Shown piece after piece: positions 1 to 8,448 of a stretch of DNA of 16,122 nucleotides; position 1 is the stretch's first letter; every line of letters starts with the position of its first letter. Below the pieces are notes generated by a model. That model was given only the letters and a program-made list of their open reading frames with translations, was not told where the DNA came from and made no database searches. This stretch comes from Nostoc sp. GT001 (GTDB lineage: Bacteria > Cyanobacteriota > Cyanobacteriia > Cyanobacteriales > Nostocaceae): the NCBI RefSeq assembly GCF_030382115.1, contig NZ_JAUDRJ010000003.1, forward strand, positions 2,262,921 to 2,279,042, in the 5' to 3' direction. The translations under genes were made by a program, and so were the position numbers.

Positions 1-54
1 GTTGGTAATTCTCGTTTTGCTCCTGAGTTAAGAGAAACTAACCAGGATACGTAA
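1..54 (+). CDS. C-terminal tail of an upstream gene (partial)
   Basis: Frame 1 is open from the first base to a TAA at 52-54 and reads VGNSRFAPELRETNQDT. A terminator-like hairpin begins 4 bases after the stop, which supports this as a true gene end rather than chance. Only 17 residues are visible, and I do not recognise the family. The bases upstream of the window would settle the identity. Confidence 0.45.
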   Translation, partial: VGNSRFAPELRETNQDT

Positions 55-58
55 TTCC

Positions 59-90
59 AAAAACAATACCCCAAAGGATTGTTTTTTTTT
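59..90 (+). terminator. Rho-independent-like terminator after the upstream gene
   Basis: AAAAACAAT (59-67) pairs with ATTGTTTTT (78-86) around a 10-base loop, and the T run continues to 90. The stem is AT-rich and weak, but its place directly after the stop at 52-54 and the nine-T tract fit intrinsic termination. It also separates that gene from the lipoprotein gene at 188. Confidence 0.55.
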
Positions 91-125
91 AGTATGTAAT
101 CTCGCAGAATTTAAAAAAAGCAATA

Positions 126-172
126 AATACGGTATCGTATTCAACAGGCGAAAAATTGTTCTAGCCACAATT
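126..172. promoter_or_regulatory. Two small palindromes upstream of the lipoprotein gene
   Basis: AATACG-GTAT-CGTATT (126-141) and AATTGT-7 nt-ACAATT (154-172) are perfect inverted repeats with 6-base arms, lying in the short leader before the ATG at 188. Such sites can be operators for dimeric regulators or part of the 5' leader. No specific regulator is implied, and short palindromes are common in AT-rich DNA. Confidence 0.25.
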
Positions 173-187
173 GGTGAAAGAGGAGTT

Positions 188-382
188 ATGAAAACAAAAA
201 TCTTTGGTTTTGCTTTAATGTTAAGTCTGGCTGCAATTCTTGGGGCCTGTGAAGGTGGTGGTGAAGGTGGTGGTACTGCTACTCCAGCTGCTACAGGTGA
301 ACCAACTGACGCACCTGTTAAAACTACCCCCGCAGCGACTCCCGCAGCGACTCCCGCAGCGACTACTCCTGCTAAACCTTAA
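188..382 (+). CDS. Small Pro/Ala/Thr-rich lipoprotein
   Basis: This 64-residue protein starts MKTKIFGFALMLSLAAILGAC. It has a basic N-terminus, a hydrophobic core (residues 5-18) and a lipobox L18-G19-A20-C21, so it should be exported, lipidated on Cys21 and membrane-anchored. The mature part is a Gly/Glu stretch followed by a low-complexity Thr-Pro-Ala tail with no visible catalytic domain. The tail is encoded partly by three perfect 12-bp tandem units (329-364). AGGAG at 181-185 precedes the ATG, although only two bases separate them. It is flanked by a terminator upstream and a weak hairpin downstream, suggesting a single-gene transcript. Function is unknown. Small proteins of this build occur widely in Nostoc-group genomes; that is from general knowledge, not a search. 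Confidence 0.75.
   Translation: MKTKIFGFALMLSLAAILGACEGGGEGGGTATPAATGEPTDAPVKTTPAATPAATPAATTPAKP
329..364 (+). repeat. 12-bp in-frame tandem repeat, three perfect units
   Basis: CCCGCAGCGACT occurs three times head to tail (329-340, 341-352, 353-364) inside the lipoprotein gene. The unit is a multiple of three, so gain or loss adds or removes Pro-Ala-Ala-Thr without a frameshift. A related block follows with different codons. Confidence 0.9.
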
Positions 383-392
383 ATAAGGCATT

Positions 393-408
393 TTAAACTT
401 TAGTTTAA
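393..408 (+). terminator. Weak AT-rich hairpin after the lipoprotein gene
   Basis: TTAAACT-TT-AGTTTAA is a perfect inverted repeat 10 bases after the stop codon. It lacks GC pairs and a following T run, so termination is only a possibility. Confidence 0.3.
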
Positions 409-557
409 ATCGCCCCCAGAACTACTTAGTGACAGCATTCCTCACTACATAGCTCGAAATATTGCTCGAATTAATTGGGTTCACGAAAAAGCCTCATTTT
501 TATGCTGGTTTATCAGAGCCTAGAGTTTGCTCAAATATCAACTAAGTAGGGCAGTAA

Positions 558-603
558 GTAGAGGACACTGGTAAAGAGGGTTATGTCCTCTACCAAGTGT
601 CCT
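558..603 (+). repeat. Overlapping, mutually exclusive inverted repeats
   Basis: GTAGAGGACA (558-567) is a perfect complement of TGTCCTCTAC (584-593). The overlapping AGGACACTGGTA (562-573) pairs, with one bulge, with TACCAAGTGTCCT (591-603). The two hairpins share bases and cannot form together. Confidence 0.5.
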
Positions 604-654
604 TCTGAAATTCCCACCCGCTCAAACCTTGTTACTAGTCCAAGAGAGTTGAGT

Positions 655-860
655 CAATCAATTTTGGATTTTGGATTTGCGATTTTGGATTTACTACACC
701 CATAAAGGGATGCAACTTGGGGATTTTAAATTGACGATAGCGAAGCGTTAGCGAGTCTTCTCCCAAGGGAAGACGCTAAGAGCGAACGAGCGTCTTTTAG
801 ATTTGTTCGGACTTGTACCAAAGAAATAATCCAAAATCCAAAATTTAAAATCTAAAATTG
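655..860. repeat. Dispersed repeat with inverted TTTTGGATTT ends and palindromic core
   Basis: The left block (about 655-691) repeats TTTTGGATTT-type words. The right block (about 829-858) carries AATCCAAAATCCAAAAT, the opposite orientation. Between them lies GTCTTCTCCCAAGGGAAGAC (755-774), a near-perfect palindrome flanked by AGCGAAGCGTTAGCG and GCGAACGAGCGTC words. The layout resembles the non-coding dispersed repeats common between genes of Nostoc-type cyanobacteria. The palindrome word also occurs inside the short element at 12076-12298. Confidence 0.55.
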
Positions 861-1113
861 GCAGGGTGAACCTAAGCTATTTTGTCGGTAGGTACTTCCC
901 TCGTTTGGCATTTTAAATTGCTTATACTACTGATTTTTGAGAGGGTAAAATAATTTATTGCGATCGCTGGCAATTGCTCTTGAGCATTCCTGTAGTCTAT
1001 TCCGTATCAGGAAAGACTTGGTAATCTCCCTTGATGTTGCCAGATTTTTATTGGGAAAATTTGGGTATGGGAAAAACAGATTTTCATCCTGCGTTGTGAA
1101 GGTAGTTCAGGAG

Positions 1114-1446
1114 ATGAGGAGAGTTAAAACAAGAAAATCTATAAAATTACTGAGCTTAATTGTAATTACTGTGACTTCGATTCTTTTAGGTAGCTATTGG
1201 AGATCGGCAGCAATAGCATTACCGCCACCAGAAGATATACCAGAAGAAATATTACGGACAAAGATTATTATAGAAGCGCGATCGCCTATTGATGGAAAAT
1301 CCCTAACAGCTGCCGAGTATATCCAATTGCAAGCCCAGCTGCAAGAGATACCGCCACCAAAACTAGACCCCAAGATTCGAGAACAGATTTTCTTGCTTCG
1401 CTTACGTAAAACCTTATTGCAGTTTTTTCCATTTTTAAATTTTTGA
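1114..1446 (+). CDS. Small exported protein of unknown function
   Basis: From the ATG at 1114 this is a 110-residue protein. Residues 1-11 are basic (MRRVKTRKSIK), residues 12-27 hydrophobic, and S-A-A-I-A (31-35) followed by LPPPEDIPEE fits a signal peptidase I site, so a secreted or periplasmic mature part of about 75 residues is likely. That part has two PPP-containing segments (37-39 and 80-82), a predicted helical middle (KSLTAAEYIQLQAQLQ) and a hydrophobic C-terminus (LLQFFPFLNF). I chose this start because it creates a proper signal peptide; AGGAG (1109-1113) touches it directly, and GAAGG at 1098-1102 is an alternative. The frame extends upstream to a TTG at 958, which I reject. No known domain is recognised. 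It lies upstream of glgB with a 289-base gap, so no operon is implied. Confidence 0.65.
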   Translation: MRRVKTRKSIKLLSLIVITVTSILLGSYWRSAAIALPPPEDIPEEILRTKIIIEARSPIDGKSLTAAEYIQLQAQLQEIPPPKLDPKIREQIFLLRLRKTLLQFFPFLNF

Positions 1447-1453
1447 TAAATTT

Positions 1454-1474
1454 GTCATTAGTCATTAGTCATTC
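1454..1474. repeat. Period-7 tandem repeat GTCATTA
   Basis: GTCATTA, GTCATTA, GTCATTC run head to tail just after the exported-protein gene. Heptamer repeats of this kind are a hallmark of Nostoc/Anabaena spacers. Confidence 0.85.
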
Positions 1475-1592
1475 ATCCTCTGCCCAATACCCGTCCAGTT
1501 ATGTTAGCGGATAGCTAGGGTTTAGCCCGTGCTGAGTTCTGGGTAAAGAAGTAAGATTCCCTACTCAGCACTTGCAACCCGGAACTGTTTTG

Positions 1593-1627
1593 CCCTATGC
1601 CCAATGCCTCATGCTCAATGCCCCATT
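1593..1627. repeat. Degenerate period-7 repeat of CCCAATG type
   Basis: Five units: CCCTATG, CCCAATG, CCTCATG, CTCAATG, CCCCATT. It is the same word family as the cleaner array at 9390-9417. It lies in the spacer before glgB (1447-1735), which otherwise holds only AT-rich sequence (1660-1710) where the glgB promoter probably lies; no clear -10/-35 pair is visible. Confidence 0.8.
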
Positions 1628-1735
1628 CTGATGTAGGATAACGGTGGCGACAAAATTGCAAATAAATGTAAAGAATATATATAGATTTTAAAAAAGTAGA
1701 TTTAGTCAATCACGTTATTTCACTTAGGTAGCTTC

Positions 1736-4027
1736 ATGTCCATGACCACGATCGCCCCTGAACAGGTTAACAGCATCGTTTGGAATCAGCATAACGATCC
1801 CTTTGAAATACTAGGTTCTCATCCCATAGAACAAGACGGTAAAACTGTCTGGGCTGTGCGGGCCTACCTACCAAATGCAAGTGCAGCATGGGTCGTTCTT
1901 CCTGAACAACGCAAAGAATACCCAATGCAAACGGTGCATGATCCTCACTTTTTTGAATGCACCATTGAAACTACCGAACTGGCAAACTACCAGTTACGGA
2001 TTAAAGAAGGAGAACATGAGCGTGTCATCTATGACCCTTACGCTTTCCGTTCTCCCCGCTTGACAGATTTTGACTTGCATTTGTTTGGTGAAGGCAACCA
2101 TCACCGGATATATGAAAAACTAGGAGCGCACCCCACGGAAATAGACGGCGTTAAAGGTGTTTATTTTGCCGTTTGGGCACCTAACGCTCGCAACGTTTCA
2201 TTGTTGGGAGATTTTAATCTCTGGGATGGACGTAAAAACCAGATGCGTAAAGGCCCCACCGGAGTTTGGGAATTGTTTATTCCTGAAATTGGTGTAGGGG
2301 AGTCTTACAAATATGAAATCAAAAATTTTGAAGGACACATTTACGAAAAATCCGATCCTTACGGTTTCCAACAGGAACCCCGTCCAAAAACGGCATCCAT
2401 TGTCACTGATTTAGATACTTACAGTTGGAGTGATGAAGACTGGATGGAAAAGCGGCGTCGTAGTGACCCGCTGACTCAGCCAGTTTCAGTTTATGAAGTG
2501 CATTTAGGCTCTTGGTTACACGCTTCGAGTGCAGAACCAGCGAAACTCCCCAATGGTGAAACGGAACCTGTAGTTGTAGTTTCAGAACTGAAACCGGGCG
2601 CACGTTTTCTTACTTACCGGGAACTGGCAGACCGACTCATTCCTTATGTCAAAGAATTAGGATACACCCACATAGAAATGCTACCCATTGCGGAGCATCC
2701 CTTTGATGGTTCTTGGGGTTATCAAGTAACTGGTTACTATGCCCCTACCTCGCGTTTTGGCAGACCCGAAGATTTTATGTATTTTGTTGACAAATGTCAC
2801 CAAAATGATCTAGGGGTAATTGTGGATTGGGTTCCTGGTCACTTCCCCAAAGATGGACATGGTTTAGCTTTCTTTGATGGCAGCCACCTGTACGAACACG
2901 CTGACCCCCGTAAAGGCGAACATAAAGAATGGGGGACTTTGGTATTCAACTACGGTCGTCATGAAGTTAGTAATTTCCTCGCAGCAAACGCTCTCTTTTG
3001 GTTTGATAAATACCACATTGACGGGATTCGTGTCGATGCTGTTGCCTCGATGCTATATAACGACTATTGCCGCAAACCAGGAGAATGGCTACCCAACCAG
3101 TACGGCGGCAGAGAAAACCTAGAAGCAGCAGATTTTCTGCGTCAGGTAAATCACATTATCTTTAGCTATTTCCCCGGTATTCTCTCAATTGCGGAAGAAT
3201 CCACTTCTTGGCCAATGGTATCTTGGCCCACCTACACAGGCGGACTGGGCTTTAACTTGAAGTGGAATATGGGCTGGATGCACGATATGCTGGATTACTT
3301 CAGCATGGACCCTTGGTTCCGCCAGTTCCACCAAAACAACATCACCTTTAGTATGTGGTACAACCACAGCGAGAATTTCATGCTGGCCCTGTCCCACGAT
3401 GAAGTGGTGCATGGTAAGAGCAATATCATCGGCAAAATGCCGGGGGATACATGGCAGAAGTTAGCTAATATCCGTTGTTTATTTAGCTATATGTTTGCTC
3501 ACCCAGGTAAGAAAACCATGTTTATGAGCATGGAGTTTGGGCAGTGGAGTGAGTGGAATGCTTGGGCTGATTTGGAGTGGCATTTATTACAGCATGAAGC
3601 CCACCAACAGTTAAAAACGTTTTTCCGGGAATTGAACCATCTCTACCGTTCTGAACCAGTCTTGTATACCCAGGATTTTGCTGAACCGGGGTTTGAGTGG
3701 ATTGATTGTAGCGATAACCGCCATAGTGTAGTTTCTTTCATTCGTCGCGATCGCGATTCTGATGATTTTGCGATCGTCGTTTGTAATTTTACACCACAAC
3801 CCCATTCTCATTACCGCATCGGTGTACCGCAAAAGGGATTTTATACTGAGTTGTTCAATAGTGATGCGCGTCAGTATGGCGGCAGTAATATGGGCAATTT
3901 AGGTGGTAAATGGACAGATGATTGGTCTTTGCACAGTCGTCCTTATTCGCTAGATTTGTGTTTACCACCTTTGGGTGTGTTGATTCTTAAGTTGGATAAG
4001 AATAAGACTGCTGAGGTAATTGGATAA
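1736..4027 (+). CDS. glgB: 1,4-alpha-glucan (glycogen) branching enzyme
   Basis: This 763-residue cytoplasmic enzyme cuts alpha-1,4 chains and rejoins them as alpha-1,6 branches, setting the structure of stored glycogen. The N-terminus has two carbohydrate-binding-like modules: about 15-105, starting DPFEILGSHP, and a CBM48 at about 135-225 with VWAPNARNVSLLGDFNLWDG. The GH13 barrel follows (about 255-620) with all four conserved regions: DWVPGHF (364-370), GIRVDAVASMLY with nucleophile D434, IAEEST with acid/base E487, and LSHDEVVHGK with D555. The spacing of these three residues matches E. coli GlgB (405/458/526). A beta-sandwich C-terminus completes the usual length. The ATG at 1736 is preceded only by a weak AGG (1726-1728); an in-frame ATG at 1742 is possible. 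The gene is intact. GlgP, acting on the same polymer, is encoded downstream on the other strand. Confidence 0.97.
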   Translation: MSMTTIAPEQVNSIVWNQHNDPFEILGSHPIEQDGKTVWAVRAYLPNASAAWVVLPEQRKEYPMQTVHDPHFFECTIETTELANYQLRIKEGEHERVIYDPYAFRSPRLTDFDLHLFGEGNHHRIYEKLGAHPTEIDGVKGVYFAVWAPNARNVSLLGDFNLWDGRKNQMRKGPTGVWELFIPEIGVGESYKYEIKNFEGHIYEKSDPYGFQQEPRPKTASIVTDLDTYSWSDEDWMEKRRRSDPLTQPVSVYEVHLGSWLHASSAEPAKLPNGETEPVVVVSELKPGARFLTYRELADRLIPYVKELGYTHIEMLPIAEHPFDGSWGYQVTGYYAPTSRFGRPEDFMYFVDKCHQNDLGVIVDWVPGHFPKDGHGLAFFDGSHLYEHADPRKGEHKEWGTLVFNYGRHEVSNFLAANALFWFDKYHIDGIRVDAVASMLYNDYCRKPGEWLPNQYGGRENLEAADFLRQVNHIIFSYFPGILSIAEESTSWPMVSWPTYTGGLGFNLKWNMGWMHDMLDYFSMDPWFRQFHQNNITFSMWYNHSENFMLALSHDEVVHGKSNIIGKMPGDTWQKLANIRCLFSYMFAHPGKKTMFMSMEFGQWSEWNAWADLEWHLLQHEAHQQLKTFFRELNHLYRSEPVLYTQDFAEPGFEWIDCSDNRHSVVSFIRRDRDSDDFAIVVCNFTPQPHSHYRIGVPQKGFYTELFNSDARQYGGSNMGNLGGKWTDDWSLHSRPYSLDLCLPPLGVLILKLDKNKTAEVIG

Positions 4028-4033
4028 CAATTT

Positions 4034-4054
4034 GGGTGGGGCGATGCCCCATCC
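4034..4054 (+). terminator. GC-rich hairpin just after glgB
   Basis: TGGGGC (4037-4042) pairs with GCCCCA (4046-4051) around a three-base loop, seven bases after the glgB stop. No T run follows. It may cap the glgB mRNA or be a dispersed repeat; similar GGGCA/TGCCC words occur at 8299-8318. Confidence 0.45.
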
Positions 4055-4137
4055 TACACATAATTTCGCCTATTCACAGCTACTCAACCCAGTTCTCTAA
4101 TAGACTCTGTTGAAATTAAATATGCGTTATTACCCTT

Positions 4138-4166
4138 GTAGAGATGTAGCAGTGCTACCTCTCTAC
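4138..4166. repeat. Strong hairpin GTAGAGATGTAGCA / TGCTACCTCTCTAC
   Basis: Fourteen-base arms with one mismatch enclose a single loop base (4152), and ATTCTTTTA follows. This is a common type of cyanobacterial dispersed palindrome and may act as a second terminator for glgB. The rest of 4028-4349 holds an HIP1 site (4195-4202) and a small inverted repeat CATCT/AGATG near 4294-4309, and no gene. Confidence 0.55.
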
Positions 4167-4349
4167 ATTCTTTTATATAGCGATTTATTGACTTGCGATC
4201 GCTCTACATTTACCTGTGGAATGATACTTAGTACTCAGAGGAAGCAGACTACTGAAGGCTGACAGTAGCTAATTGCTAAGTAATAATAAATCCATCTGTC
4301 GATAGATGCACTTTTCTAATGAGACAAAGTTTTGCGATGCGATCGCCCT

Positions 4350-6517
<2,168 letters not shown>

Positions 6518-6639
6518 AATCAGGTAAATAGCCTGGAAAGGTATATATTTCGTGAACGAATCCAGACAATTAACCCCTACTTATCAATCAGCCCAAAAGC
6601 ATGACCGCTACAACCTGCATATCCCCGATTTATCAAATA
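6518..6639. other. Short spacer between ligA and the mobile block
   Basis: It contains a 12-base inverted repeat, TTCGT-GA-ACGAA (6549-6560), and no convincing gene or clear terminator. Together with the element arm at 6640-6728 and the IS leader it makes up the gene-free stretch 6518-6816. Confidence 0.5.
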
Positions 6640-6728
6640 ATATCATGTCCGCTTGATTGCTTATTAAACCCGAAGAACCCCACCCCGCCAAAGCTGTGCT
6701 TTGTCTCCCCTCCCGGCTCTTCGGGAGG

Positions 6729-6757
6729 CAGGGTGGATTAATTGTCGAGAGAGAAAA
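6729..6757 (+). repeat. Left terminal inverted repeat of the IS
   Basis: Begins CAGGGTGGATTAATTGTC and matches the complement of 7991-8019 at 28 of 29 positions. Confidence 0.88.
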
Positions 6758-6816
6758 TATAACATAGAAGGATGATTCCTTAAGAAAAACACGGTTCTCC
6801 CAGAGGAAAGTTAGGA

Positions 6817-7983
6817 ATGAATTTAATCGAAGCAATCCAAGGGGTTCCCGATTATCGACATGCTAGAGGTATTAGACATAGACTTTGGATAATACTAACT
6901 ATAGTTTTGTTAGGTAGTTGTACAGGATATTGGGGGTATAAACCTTTAGCTGAGTTCACAAAAAATCATCGATTATCTCTAATCAAATTATTAGATTTAT
7001 CTCCAGATATTCAATTTCCGTCAGCATCAACATTCAGAAATATTATGATGTCAATTGATTTTCAGATATTAGCTGAACTGTTTAACGTCTGGGCAGAAAA
7101 GAGTTTGCCAATTAATTTCAAAGAATTATTTGCCATCGATGGGAAATGTATTAAAAGTACTGTAACCGGGGGAAATCAATCCTATCAAAACTTTGTGAGT
7201 ATCGTTTCAGTTTTCAGTTTATAGTCATCAGCAAGGATGGGTAATCAGACATCAAGCTATGGAAAATAACAAAAACAGTGAGATTAGTGTGGTAGAAGAG
7301 CTAATTAAAAAGCTTTATGGGCATCATATCGTGATTACAGCCGATGCACTACATTGCCAAAAAAAACTGTTGAGCTGATTATCGAGGGAGAAAATGACTA
7401 CATTATTACTATTAAAAGAAACCAGCCAAATCTCCTGAAAGTAGCTACTGAGCTAGCTGAATCCTCAATCGCTATCGATACCAATTACCATGATGAAAAT
7501 TTACATGGACGAAAGACTACTCGTCAAGTCAAAGTCTATCCAATTCCATTTGAGTCACTACCTGATTGGGTTGGCGCTAAAAGTTTAATTGAGGTTAACA
7601 GATATGGAACTCGACCTCAAGGATAGAATTGTCGTCGCCAGATTGTTGACTATCATGAACAACACTTTTATTTAAGTAGCTGAAATTATTCAGCTTCAGA
7701 ATTCGCGGAGATTATTCGTGGTCATTGGTCAATTGAAAATCAACTTCATTGGGTCAAGGATGTAACTTTAAATGAAGATAACTGTATTCATACTGGCGGT
7801 TTTTCACCAGCTAATTGGGCGATGGTCAGACAGTTTTTAGTTTCCCTGGCTCGTCAGTTAAATTGTCGGACTCTTCCCGAAGCGTTAAGGCTGATGGCTA
7901 ACCAACTTCAAATGATTTTTGATGCGCTATTTGACCACTCCGACTCCTTTTGCCCAATGCCTGTGAGTCCAATGGTCGAGTGA
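6817..7983 (+). pseudogene. ISAs1-family transposase, broken by two frameshifts and two stops
   Basis: The gene begins MNLIEAIQGVPDYRHARGIR, typical of the N-terminal domain of ISAs1/H-repeat transposases. A duplicated TTTCAGT (7205-7211 and 7212-7218) shifts the frame and gives a stop at 7222. Removing it continues as VSVYSHQQGWVIRHQAM. In DALHCQKK an A8 run (7359-7366) is one A short of the frame continuing TVELIIEGENDY. Two in-frame stops follow at 7624-7626 and 7681-7683. The frame then runs through FAEIIRGHWSIENQLHWVKD to a stop at 7981. The DDE candidates survive: D108 in AIDGK, the D at 7343-7345 and the E at 7735-7737, spread over different frames. Repairing both shifts gives about 386 residues, the normal family size. 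The copy cannot make active transposase. Confidence 0.92.
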
Positions 7984-7990
7984 GAAAACT

Positions 7991-8019
7991 TTTTCTCTCC
8001 CGACAATTAATCCACCCTG
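7991..8019 (-). repeat. Right terminal inverted repeat of the IS
   Basis: Reads inward on the minus strand as CAGGGTGGATTAATTGTC and onward, 8 bases past the transposase stop. Confidence 0.88.
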
Positions 8020-8032
8020 CTCCCCGCAGGCA

Positions 8033-8066
8033 GGGAGGGGGGTTGGGGGTGGGGTTGGGGGTGGGG
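8033..8066 (+). repeat. G-rich 12-bp tandem repeat with quadruplex potential
   Basis: Six G runs of 3, 6, 5, 4, 5 and 4 bases are separated by one or two bases. The unit GGGGTTGGGGGT repeats twice (8039-8050, 8051-8062) with a partial third. It lies in the right arm of element copy B. Confidence 0.8.
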
Positions 8067-8101
8067 TTATTTTATTATGGGTAATTTGGCGGACATGATA
8101 T

Positions 8102-8448
8102 AATACCAATTTGAAAAAAGAATGCGACAAATAGACCATTTGTATAGACGCGATTCATGAGCCAGCGCGTTGCGGGGGTTCCCCCCGTTGTAGCGACTGG
8201 TGTCGCATCTTTACCCAAGGATGTGTTGCAATCATTAATTGAATTGGTAAGCTAAACCACATCTAGTTTGCATATCTAAAATTTATATAACTCTTGTGGG
8301 GTGGGCATCTTGCCCGCCGTAATTATGCAATTTAAATGTGGAACAGCTTATAAGTCGGCGATATTATTTTTCAGGAACAATTGAGGATTGCTATAGCAAA
8401 CTAGTGCAAAATTGGATGATTCTCGTAAGGGCAATTTATCAATTGCCT
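8102..8448. other. Spacer with dispersed palindromes
   Basis: No gene is supported here. There is a hairpin repeat at 8162-8200 (CCAG...CTGG arms with CGGGGG-TT-CCCCCG inside) and a GTGGGCATCTTGCCCGCC hairpin at about 8301-8318. Both are of types seen repeatedly between cyanobacterial genes. The stretch nearest 8448 may terminate the minus-strand Uma2 gene, but no T-rich hairpin on that strand is evident. Confidence 0.55.

Larger units (their letters stand above)
383..1113. other. Repeat-rich spacer without a convincing gene
   Basis: About 730 bases between the lipoprotein and the next supported start. It holds overlapping hairpins at 558-603, a pair of inverted TTTTGGATTT-like blocks (about 655-691 and 829-858) enclosing a palindromic repeat (755-776), and an HIP1 site at 960-967. 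An open frame runs from a TTG at 958 into the exported-protein gene, but its first 52 codons have no ribosome binding site and do not look like protein. Confidence 0.6.
6729..8019 (+). mobile_element. ISAs1-family insertion sequence, decayed
   Basis: The 1,291-bp unit has 29-base terminal inverted repeats (6729-6757 and 7991-8019) starting CAGGGTGGATTAATTGTC, with one mismatch (A at 6748). It encloses one broken transposase gene. Length, ends and the transposase N-terminus fit the ISAs1 family. It sits inside a short hairpin element. The bases directly outside (left CTTCGGGAGG, right CTCCCCGCAG) show no 8-10 bp target duplication, so the junction may have been rearranged. Confidence 0.85.
6640..8101. 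mobile_element. Short TIR element (copy B) split by an insertion sequence
   Basis: The left end ATATCATGTCCGC (6640-6652) and right end GCGGACATGATAT (8089-8101) are perfect inverted repeats. Removing the IS at 6729-8019 leaves about 171 bp of non-coding, hairpin-rich DNA. The first 75 bases are identical to copy C at 16013. The ends can be read as TCATGTCCGC next to a TA dinucleotide on both sides, as expected for a MITE mobilised by an IS630/Tc1-mariner-type transposase. An AATA flanks both outer ends (6636-6639 and 8102-8105, counting the TIR as ATATCATG) and might instead be a 4-bp target duplication. No transposase for this element is present in the window. Confidence 0.7.

Noticed and set aside
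958..1113. Upstream extension of the exported-protein frame from a TTG
   Set aside because: No ribosome binding site; it begins next to an HIP1 site, and using it would bury a good signal peptide 52 residues inside the protein.
1515..1709. 64-codon minus-strand frame before glgB
   Set aside because: It lies across heptamer repeats and AT-rich DNA, with no ribosome binding site or recognisable protein features.
7224..7366. Programmed frameshifting in the transposase
   Set aside because: The first shift comes from a visible 7-bp duplication and two further in-frame stops follow, so decay explains the gene better than recoding.
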